A stretch of 7,496 nt of DNA from the NCBI GenBank assembly GCA_902727945.1, contig CACVAV010000131.1:1-7496 (forward strand), given 5' to 3'. The translations under genes were made by a program, and so were the position numbers. The notes below the pieces were generated by a model. It made no database searches. It saw only the letters and a program-made list of their open reading frames with translations, and was not told the DNA's origin. Shown in pieces: positions 1 to 5,933 of the stretch; the first letter of the stretch is position 1, and the number at the start of each line of letters is the position of its first letter. The stretch is from an uncultured Thiotrichaceae bacterium (GTDB taxonomy: Bacteria > Pseudomonadota > Gammaproteobacteria > Thiotrichales > Thiotrichaceae).

Positions 1-779
1 ACCTGATTATCTTCCAGGTGATAAAGGAATGAACCACCGTAGGTATCCGTTGGTAAGGGCCAGCCCGCAGTGTGTACGACTAAACCAGGTTGGTGATTTT
101 CCGGCTTCACTTCCCACAGTTCTTTAATACCAATACCGTAGGTCTGCGTCTGTGAATCCGCTTCCAGATTAAAGCGTTCTTTCAGCGCTTTACCCAGATG
201 ACCCCGACAGCCTTCTGCGAAAAAAGTTTGTTTGGCGTGTAATTCCATGCCCGGTTCAAATTGCGGGCCGTGTGTACCATCACGCTGCACACCCATATCA
301 CCGGTCTGTACACCTTTTACGCTACCGTCTTCGTTATACAAAACCTCAGCAGCGGTAAAGCCGGGATAGACATCAACGCCCAACTCTTCAGCCTGTTCAC
401 CCAACCAGCGGCAGAAATTACCCAGACTGATAATATAATTGCCTTCGTTATGCATCGCCGGTGGCAGGAAAGCATTCGGCGTTTTCAGCGCACCGGTCTC
501 GCTCAGGAACATAATTTCTTCAGAGCTGACGGGTGTGTTTAAAGGTGCACCTTTCTCTTTCCAGTCCGGAATTAACTCATCCAGTGCCGTTGGCTCAAGA
601 ATTGCCCCGGACAGAATATGCGCACCAATCTCGGAGCCTTTTTCTACCAGGCAAACCGTAATTTCCTGCTCATTTTCATTAGCCAGCTGCATCAGGCGAA
701 TGGCTGCACTCAGACCGGAGGGGCCACCGCCGACAATCAGTACATCAAATTCCATTACATCGCGTTCGATTTCTTCCAC
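1..779 (-). CDS. Electron transfer flavoprotein-ubiquinone oxidoreductase (ETF-QO), N-terminal 259 residues, cut by window edge
   Basis: ETF-QO is a membrane-associated FAD and [4Fe-4S] enzyme that takes electrons from reduced ETF and passes them to ubiquinone. I read 259 codons in frame, against about 550 in the family, so the C-terminal half, including the iron-sulfur cysteines, lies beyond position 1. Visible parts are the FAD dinucleotide-binding motif VGGGPSGL (residues 16-23), the acidic end of the second strand at E46, FAEGCRGHLGKAL (about 188-199), TYGIGIKELWEV (about 214-225), then GWPLP and TYGGSFLYH near the edge; the last blocks are near-identical to family signatures. I start it at GTG (779-777), because GGAG at 789-786 lies 6 nt upstream and the leader VEEIERDVMEFD matches the usual MEREx-MEFD N-terminus. 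The ATG at 755 has a poorer ribosome site and would drop that leader. It follows etfA by three bases, so it is translationally linked to it. Family call is very secure. Confidence 0.95.
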   Translation of the reverse strand, partial: MEEIERDVMEFDVLIVGGGPSGLSAAIRLMQLANENEQEITVCLVEKGSEIGAHILSGAILEPTALDELIPDWKEKGAPLNTPVSSEEIMFLSETGALKTPNAFLPPAMHNEGNYIISLGNFCRWLGEQAEELGVDVYPGFTAAEVLYNEDGSVKGVQTGDMGVQRDGTHGPQFEPGMELHAKQTFFAEGCRGHLGKALKERFNLEADSQTQTYGIGIKELWEVKPENHQPGLVVHTAGWPLPTDTYGGSFLYHLEDNQ

Positions 780-782
780 GAG

Positions 783-1712
783 TTACTCCAGCGCCGCCGT
801 CATCTCAGGCACAGCATCAAACAGATCCGCCACCAGACCATAATCAGCGACCTGGAAAATCGGTGCATCTTCATCTTTATTGATAGCTACAATGACTTTA
901 GAATCTTTCATGCCCGCCAAATGCTGGATCGCACCAGAAATACCGACTGCGATATACAGTTGTGGTGCAACGATCTTACCAGTCTGACCCACTTGCTGAT
1001 CATTCGGCGCAAAGCCCGCATCAACCGCAGCACGCGAAGCACCTATTGCCGCACCCAGTTTATCAGCCAGTGTTTCAATCAGTTTGAAATCTTCTTCAGA
1101 ACCGACACCACGACCACCGGACACAATGACACTGGAAGAGGTCAGTTCAGGCCTGTCACTTTTCTGCACTTCATTGCTAACCCATGCTACCGGCGTATCA
1201 CAAGCTACCGCCGCGATTTCTTCAATCGCTGCACTGCCACCATCTGCCGCGTTATCAAAACTGGCGGTACGAATAGTCATCACTTTTTTCGCATCAGCAG
1301 TAGTCACTGTCTGAATCGCGTTACCGGCGTAGATAGGGCGGACAAATTCATTAGCGCCTTTAACTTCCATCACTTCGGAAATGACCATCACGTCCAGCAA
1401 TGCTGCAACACGGGGTGCAATATTTTTACCGGAAGTCGTCGCAGGGAAAACAATATGCTCGTACTTTTCAGCCAGGCTCACCACTAATGCAGCCATCGGT
1501 TCAGCAACAGCGTGTTCATACGCTGCATCATTAGCGCACAATACTTTTGTCACACCCTGCAAACCGGCCAGCTCAGCAGCCGCATCACCACAACCGGAAG
1601 AGGCGCATAAAACATCAACGTCACCCAGTTGTACGGCAGCTGTCAGTGCTTTCGCCGTAGAATCTTTGTTTAATTGTCCTTCAAGGACTTCAGCAATCAG
1701 TAATACGCTCAT
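783..1712 (-). CDS. etfA: Electron transfer flavoprotein alpha subunit
   Basis: This is the FAD-binding large subunit of the soluble ETF heterodimer, which accepts electrons from acyl-CoA and related dehydrogenases and delivers them to ETF-QO. The 309 residues are normal length. The N-terminal domain starts MSVLLIAEVLEG. The C-terminal FAD domain runs from about residue 190, with GGRGVGSEEDF (199-209), SRAAVDAGFAPNDQQVGQTGK (226-246) and the ETF-alpha signature from LYIAVGISGAIQH to VIVAIN (252-278). It ends with the usual DLFDAVPEM. The ATG overlaps the etfB stop as ATGA, and AGGAG (1724-1720) lies 7 nt upstream inside etfB, so the subunits are probably co-translated for 1:1 stoichiometry. 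Pairing with ETF-QO supports an ordinary electron-delivering (respiratory) ETF rather than a bifurcating one. No truncation or missing signature was seen. A long plus-strand open frame covers this gene but is a shadow. Confidence 0.97.
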   Translation of the reverse strand: MSVLLIAEVLEGQLNKDSTAKALTAAVQLGDVDVLCASSGCGDAAAELAGLQGVTKVLCANDAAYEHAVAEPMAALVVSLAEKYEHIVFPATTSGKNIAPRVAALLDVMVISEVMEVKGANEFVRPIYAGNAIQTVTTADAKKVMTIRTASFDNAADGGSAAIEEIAAVACDTPVAWVSNEVQKSDRPELTSSSVIVSGGRGVGSEEDFKLIETLADKLGAAIGASRAAVDAGFAPNDQQVGQTGKIVAPQLYIAVGISGAIQHLAGMKDSKVIVAINKDEDAPIFQVADYGLVADLFDAVPEMTAALE

Positions 1713-2473
1713 GACAGTACTCCTGCTTCATTTTTCAGTTTATCCAGTAACTCAGTCACCGACTCCACCTTGATACCGGCGGCACGTGCCGGTGGTTCAA
1801 CCACTGAGGTAATGGTCAGTCGAGGTGATACATCAACACCGTAATCTTCCGGTGTTTTAATATCCATCGGCTTTTTCTTCGCCTTCATAATATTCGGCAG
1901 CTTCACATAACGCGGCTCATTCAGACGCAGATCAGCAGTGATGACCGCAGGCAGTTTCGCTGTAATATTCTGCAAGCCGGCATCCACTTCGCGGGTCACA
2001 TTCAGTGTGTCGCCATCAACGGTGATTTTTGAAGCGTAAGTGATTTGCGACCAGCCCAGCAGCGCCGATAACATCTGTCCGGTTGCATTCATATCATTAT
2101 CGATCGCCTGCTTGCCCAGAATTACCATGCCCGGTGCTTCTTCTTCAGTCACTTTAGCCAGCAGTTTAGCAATAGCCAGTGGCTCAATGTCTGTATCAAC
2201 TGTGTCAGCGGCTTTAATCAGAATCGCACGATCAGCACCCATCGCTAGTGCAGTACGCAAGGTTTCCTGTGACTTTTCAACACCAATGGACACCACCACA
2301 ATTTCAGAGGCCGTTCCGGCTTCCTTCATACGGATTGCCTCTTCAACAGCAATCTCATCGAAAGGGTTAATCGACATTTTAACATTATTTAATTCAACGC
2401 CGGACTGATCGCTTTTTACACGCGCCTTTACGCTGTAGTCGATCACCCGCTTGACTGGAACGAGTATCTTCAT
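1709..2473 (-). CDS. etfB: Electron transfer flavoprotein beta subunit
   Basis: This is the small ETF subunit. It holds a structural AMP and the loop that docks onto partner dehydrogenases. The 254 residues are normal length. Seen in order: N-terminus MKILVPVKRVIDYSVK, INPFDEIAVEEAIRMKE (35-51), the nucleotide-binding stretch ILGKQAIDND (118-127) followed by TGQM, and the beta-subunit signature from VTREVDAGLQNI to KAKKKP (159-202). The recognition loop PRYVKLPNIMKAKKK (187-201) keeps the leucine (L192) that inserts into acyl-CoA dehydrogenases in characterised ETFs. The start ATG has AAGGA (2484-2480) 6 nt upstream. It is the first gene of an etfB-etfA-ETF-QO operon, after a 208-bp gap that holds a terminator-like hairpin and palindromes. 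The acyl-CoA dehydrogenase encoded at 5900-4131 is a natural partner, although ETF usually serves many dehydrogenases in a cell. Confidence 0.97.
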   Translation of the reverse strand: MKILVPVKRVIDYSVKARVKSDQSGVELNNVKMSINPFDEIAVEEAIRMKEAGTASEIVVVSIGVEKSQETLRTALAMGADRAILIKAADTVDTDIEPLAIAKLLAKVTEEEAPGMVILGKQAIDNDMNATGQMLSALLGWSQITYASKITVDGDTLNVTREVDAGLQNITAKLPAVITADLRLNEPRYVKLPNIMKAKKKPMDIKTPEDYGVDVSPRLTITSVVEPPARAAGIKVESVTELLDKLKNEAGVLS

Positions 2474-2490
2474 GGTAATTCCTTTGGTTA

Positions 2491-2504
2491 AAAATCATGA
2501 TTTT
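2491..2504. promoter_or_regulatory. 14-bp perfect palindrome, possible operator
   Basis: AAAATCATGATTTT is its own reverse complement over all 14 bases. Its near edge is 17 bp upstream of the etfB start codon, just ahead of the ribosome site, and it overlaps the possible -10 TAAAAT. A dimeric repressor bound here would block initiation. The sequence does not match the PsrA (GAAAC-N4-GTTTC) or E. coli FadR operators as I remember them, so the regulator is unknown. AT-rich palindromes also arise by chance. Confidence 0.3.
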
Positions 2505-2518
2505 AGCTTGCCCACATG

Positions 2519-2541
2519 GTATACGCATACGTTGTTGTATG
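2519..2541. repeat. Overlapping short inverted repeats upstream of etfB
   Basis: Two overlapping dyads share the bases CATAC. One is GTAT-N4-ATAC (2519-2530); the other is CATAC-N6-GTATG (2526-2541). The overlapping arms resemble the half-sites of a TetR- or GntR-type binding region and lie about 46-68 bp upstream of etfB. This is a pattern observation only; no regulator is encoded in the window. Confidence 0.3.
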
Positions 2542-2619
2542 GAAGTGTCGGACAATGCATTTAATGTAAATCCAGCGTAAAAATAACGACCGGATTATGT
2601 ATGTTTTCGTGCAATGAAA

Positions 2620-2652
2620 TGAGTGGCTCCCCGGCGGAACAGGAACCACTCA
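2620..2652 (-). terminator. Probable rho-independent terminator of the permease gene
   Basis: The minus strand can form an 11-bp stem: TGAGTGGTTCC pairs with GGAGCCACTCA, including one U-G wobble, around an 11-nt loop. It is followed by TTTCATT, a short and imperfect U-tract. It begins about 30 bp after the permease stop. The stem is strong but the U-run is weak, so termination may be partial. Its position separates the synthetase-dehydrogenase-permease genes from the etf operon. Confidence 0.6.
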
Positions 2653-2681
2653 GCCTGTGTTAAACCCGACTATGTATTTTA

Positions 2682-4067
2682 TCAGGCCGACTCAGTTTCC
2701 GGTACATGCTTAGTTTCAGCGACTTCCGGTTTTTTCAACAGTTGCGGACGTTCAATGATGAAGTACAACACCAGTCCGATAATCACCGCAAAAATCGTCG
2801 ATTTCGGGTCAGGCATCGCCAGGGTCACCGCCACAATACCTGCCACACCGCGTTCAACTGATGTTTTCAGTTGTTCCATACCCACCATGATGCAGATATA
2901 AGCGGTCAGGATCAGGGTTAGTGACAAGGCAATTGGTAATACCGGTTTGAACAGCGACACCAGCGGCAGGATAAACAAGGCAATTAAACCGGTGACCCAG
3001 AACGTACCACCACCACTGTAGATCGAGTCCATCGACTTACGACCCAGGGCATAACGTTCAGCCACTGTCGCGTGTGCCGCTGTCCACAATGGCCCGGCCA
3101 GACCCGGCCACGGCGCAATCAATGAATGAATGAAATTACGGATCGCAGTGACCAGATGAACACGATCGACGTTCATGTCAATTTTCTCATCGGGGCGTAA
3201 ATGGTCAATGCGCTTAACCAGGGTAAAGCCGATAACGATGTCACCAAAAGCAATAACATAAGCAATAATCGCTGTCGGAATGGCAATCAGGTAAGTTTCC
3301 CAGTTGGGAAGGCCAATATTAAAAACCAGGAACTCAGACATCAACGAAAAATTCGGTTGCGTAATGCCCCATTGAATATCAGGTAAGGGGTATTCAGCCA
3401 CCGCCCAACCAATCAACATCGCCATAATCATGCCCGGCACCATGCCGAAACTGGCAATCTTGCGTGCAATCGGATGAGTCAGCGTCAGGTTCTTAAACGA
3501 CAGGGAAAATAACAGGTAAGCTGAAATAATAGCACCCAGAATCAACGAGATGGGCGTGCCATCAATACGGCCACCTACTTTCAGTTCACCCATTAACGCG
3601 GCAATACCTGCACCAATAATAATCCCGGACTTCAGTGAATTAGGAATAATTTCCACCAGTTTGGAGCCGAGCCGGGTAATGCCTAAGATAAAGAATATCA
3701 GTGCCACCTCCAACTGCAGAACAAACAAAGCTTGTATAGCCTCCGGGCCGGGTTCAAAGCCGTTCAGGTAAACCAGCACCACCGGGATTGCCGGGGTAAT
3801 CCATCCCGGCACCAGGGGCACACCTAATAAGGCGGGCAGGGTGTACAACAACCCCGCAATAAATGTGAAGGCCAGTGCAGCCTCATACGGGATACCGAGA
3901 TTTTTTTCCAGTAACGGGATCATCGCCAGACCGACGACAAACATAATCGTGCCCTGCAACATTTCCGCCGCTTCCCAGCGGTAATGAATAAAGGGTAAGC
4001 GGATTTGAAACGGCCCCAGCGGCCAGAACGGCTGTTCTTCACCTTCTTTGCGTTTTATTAGTTGCAT
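2682..4067 (-). CDS. Putative NCS2-like permease (xanthine/uracil/AzgA-type fold), substrate unknown
   Basis: This is a 461-residue inner-membrane protein with about 12 or more hydrophobic segments. It has a short charged cytoplasmic N-terminus (MQLIKRKEGEE) and a charged tail after FIIERP (437-441). The length and hydrophobic pattern fit the nucleobase-cation symporter 2 fold. VPLVPGWITPAIPVVLVY (83-100), IPNSLKSGIIIGAGIAALMG (141-160) and IAFGDIVIGF (272-281) resemble the half-helix and core-domain blocks of NCS2/AzgA carriers, but I cannot match it to a characterised member. SulP-like or benzoate-carrier relatives share the fold and are alternatives. The start ATG has AGGA 9 nt upstream. 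It follows the acyl-CoA dehydrogenase by 63 bp and precedes etfB by 208 bp, so it may import an organic acid for the adjacent synthetase. That role is inference from context; the family's best-known substrates are purines and pyrimidines. Confidence 0.65.
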   Translation of the reverse strand: MQLIKRKEGEEQPFWPLGPFQIRLPFIHYRWEAAEMLQGTIMFVVGLAMIPLLEKNLGIPYEAALAFTFIAGLLYTLPALLGVPLVPGWITPAIPVVLVYLNGFEPGPEAIQALFVLQLEVALIFFILGITRLGSKLVEIIPNSLKSGIIIGAGIAALMGELKVGGRIDGTPISLILGAIISAYLLFSLSFKNLTLTHPIARKIASFGMVPGMIMAMLIGWAVAEYPLPDIQWGITQPNFSLMSEFLVFNIGLPNWETYLIAIPTAIIAYVIAFGDIVIGFTLVKRIDHLRPDEKIDMNVDRVHLVTAIRNFIHSLIAPWPGLAGPLWTAAHATVAERYALGRKSMDSIYSGGGTFWVTGLIALFILPLVSLFKPVLPIALSLTLILTAYICIMVGMEQLKTSVERGVAGIVAVTLAMPDPKSTIFAVIIGLVLYFIIERPQLLKKPEVAETKHVPETESA

Positions 4068-4088
4068 GTACTACTATCCTTGGTGAGT

Positions 4089-4117
4089 AAAATATAAAAA
4101 ACTGCATTAAATGACAG
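4089..4117 (-). other. Weak hairpin with T-run between dehydrogenase and permease genes
   Basis: On the minus strand CTGTCATTTAATGCAG (4117-4102) can fold into a six-pair stem with one bulge, followed directly by TTTTTTATATTTT. This could act as a weak terminator or attenuator after the dehydrogenase gene. The same bases also read as a weak promoter, CTGTCA, 17 bp, TATTTT, for the permease. The stem is short and AT-rich, so neither reading is firm. Confidence 0.3.
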
Positions 4118-4130
4118 ACTCAGAATCAGC

Positions 4131-5900
4131 TCAGAATTGATCCTCCGGCATCGCCATCATGCTTTCGCTGCCCGCCTTAACGGTGGCCAGACAAGCACGG
4201 GTGCGTGGCAGAAAATGCTGGCAATAAAACTGTGCAGTTATTAATTTGGCTTGTAGGAATGCTTTGTCACCCTCGCCGGTATCCAGCATGGATCGTGCTT
4301 GTAATGCGCTTTTGACCATCAGCCAGCCACCACACAGGTAGCCAAACAACATTAGAAAATTAACACTGGCGGCTCCGGCTATATGTGCATCGCTACCCGC
4401 ATGCTCCAGTACCCACTGTGCCGCCTCGCGGCCATCAGCCACCGCTTGTGTGTAGTTTTCGCAAAGGCCAGGCGGGAGTCCGCTAACGGTATTCAATTCA
4501 TCGACGACCAGATCCATGTCCTGCAATAACAGCCTGAGTGCTTCACCTTTATCAAACAGTGTCTTGCGGCCAATAAAGTCCAGCGCCTGAATCCCTGTTG
4601 TGCCTTCATAAATGGTTAGAATGCGGGCATCACGGTAATGCTGTGCCGCACCGGTTTCCTCGACATAGCCCATGCCACCCCAGACCTGAATATTCAGTGA
4701 GGTCAGCTCCTGTGACAGCTCAGTCAGCCAGCCTTTGACAATCGGCGTATACAGTTCGCCCCGCGCTTTGTGCCGTGCTTTACCGGCCGGATCACTGGTG
4801 TAATTAGCATAATCCACTTCAGCCGCCGCCGTCAGCGCCAGCGCCCGCATGGCTTCGGTGCCGGACTTCATCAGCATCAGCATGCGCCGCACATCCGGAA
4901 ATTCGATAATCGGAATGCGTGAACCATCACGGCGTGTGCCTTGCAAGCGCTCTTTGGCATATTGCCGGGCTTGCTGATAGGCACGTTCGGAAATTGATAA
5001 TCCCTGTAAACCTACCGTCTGCCGCGCATGATTCATCATGGTGAACATGCAGGCTAAGCCCTTGTTTTCTTCACCGATGCGATAAGCCACTGCCTCTTTG
5101 AATTCCATCACGCAGGTCGGACTGCCATGAATCCCCAGCTTGTGTTCCAGCGACAGGCATTCAACAGTATTACGTTCACCCGGATTACCGGCTTCATCCG
5201 GCAGGAATTTAGGTGCCAGAAATAAGGAGATACCTTTCACACCCGCAGGGGCATCCGGTAGCCGCGCCAGCACCAGATGGACAATATTGTCAGTCATCTG
5301 GTGATCACCCCAGGTGATGTAAATTTTCTGTCCGGTTAGCCGGTAATGATCACCTTCCGGTACAGCACGGGTTTTAACGCCCGCCAGATCCGAACCGGCA
5401 TCCGCTTCTGTCAGGTTCATGGTGCCTGTCCACTCACCGCTGGCCATTTTGGGCAGATAGGCCTGCTGTAATTCAGGGTTGGCATGGTGAGCAATACTTT
5501 CCATCGCTCCCTGGCTCAGCATCGGGCACAGGGCAAAAGCCATATTGGCTGAATGCCAGATTTCATTCACTGCCACGCTTAAGGTGTTCGGCATCGCCTG
5601 GCCGTCAAATGCTTCGGCTACCGACAGTGATAACCAGCCGTCTTCGGCAAATTGCTGGTAAGCTTCTTTAAAACCGGGCGTTTGTTCGACGCCATTGGTG
5701 CCAAGTTTCGCGCCATTCTCATCACCGTCGCGGTTCAGCGGAGCCAGAATGTCAGCACCGATTTTTCCGGCTTCTTCCAGCACCGCGACCGCCAGCTCCA
5801 GATTAACTTCATCCAGTTCAGCATCGGCACACAGTTGGTCAAAATTAACTAAGTTTTTCAGGACAAATTCTGTGTCCTGATAAGGATGGATATAACTCAT
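4131..5900 (-). CDS. Acyl-CoA dehydrogenase, large DmdC/AcdA-like type with C-terminal extension
   Basis: This FAD-dependent enzyme oxidises an acyl-CoA to the 2,3-enoyl-CoA and hands electrons to ETF. At 589 residues it is about 200 longer than short- or medium-chain enzymes and fits the subfamily with an N-terminal cap and an extra C-terminal domain. Domain order: cap MSYIHPYQDTEFVLKNL (1-17), alpha-helical N-domain (about 80-155), beta-domain with flavin-contact motif MNLTEADAGSD (161-171) and YITWGDH (194-200), C-terminal helical domain with VWGGMGYVEETGAAQHYRD (406-424), then the extra helical domain (about 465-585). Catalytic base is likely E432 in IYEGTTGIQALDFIGRK, matching the Glu reported for methylmercaptopropionyl-CoA dehydrogenase DmdC (about residue 435, from memory). 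It lies 33 bp after the synthetase with GGAG (5912-5909) 8 nt before its ATG, so the two are an operon. Substrate is uncertain: many bacteria without DMSP metabolism carry this type, hence no gene symbol. Confidence 0.93.
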   Translation of the reverse strand: MSYIHPYQDTEFVLKNLVNFDQLCADAELDEVNLELAVAVLEEAGKIGADILAPLNRDGDENGAKLGTNGVEQTPGFKEAYQQFAEDGWLSLSVAEAFDGQAMPNTLSVAVNEIWHSANMAFALCPMLSQGAMESIAHHANPELQQAYLPKMASGEWTGTMNLTEADAGSDLAGVKTRAVPEGDHYRLTGQKIYITWGDHQMTDNIVHLVLARLPDAPAGVKGISLFLAPKFLPDEAGNPGERNTVECLSLEHKLGIHGSPTCVMEFKEAVAYRIGEENKGLACMFTMMNHARQTVGLQGLSISERAYQQARQYAKERLQGTRRDGSRIPIIEFPDVRRMLMLMKSGTEAMRALALTAAAEVDYANYTSDPAGKARHKARGELYTPIVKGWLTELSQELTSLNIQVWGGMGYVEETGAAQHYRDARILTIYEGTTGIQALDFIGRKTLFDKGEALRLLLQDMDLVVDELNTVSGLPPGLCENYTQAVADGREAAQWVLEHAGSDAHIAGAASVNFLMLFGYLCGGWLMVKSALQARSMLDTGEGDKAFLQAKLITAQFYCQHFLPRTRACLATVKAGSESMMAMPEDQF

Positions 5901-5933
5901 AATAGATTCTCCGGTTGTCTGTTAGTCCGCCGC

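Larger units (their letters stand above)
2474..2619 (-). promoter_or_regulatory. Upstream control region of the etfB-etfA-ETF-QO operon (putative)
   Basis: No gene was found here. It lies between the permease terminator hairpin and etfB, and it is AT-rich compared with its flanks. Read on the minus strand, a possible -10 hexamer TAAAAT (2505-2500) sits about 27 bp before the etfB start, but no convincing -35 lies at 16-18 bp spacing. A second weak candidate is TTTACA further upstream. Two inverted-repeat elements, listed separately, could bind a regulator. That a promoter exists is inferred from the gap and the preceding hairpin; the exact hexamers are uncertain. Confidence 0.4.

Noticed and set aside
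439..843. 134-codon plus-strand open frame over ETF-QO and the end of etfA
   Set aside because: Serine-rich, low-complexity translation antisense to two well-supported genes and running across their junction; no recognisable domain.
618..1487. 289-codon plus-strand open frame antisense to etfA
   Set aside because: It lies inside etfA on the other strand, its translation is rich in His, Arg, Cys, Thr and Phe without domain or membrane pattern, and etfA itself has complete family signatures. It is a shadow of biased codon use.
2474..2681. A small gene or riboswitch in the permease-etfB gap
   Set aside because: I found no open frame with a ribosome site and no long structured leader; the visible hairpin is better explained as the permease terminator.
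2623..2901. 92-codon plus-strand open frame over the permease C-terminus and terminator
   Set aside because: It overlaps the permease gene antisense and covers the hairpin at 2620-2652; it has no domain signal and no supporting neighbour.
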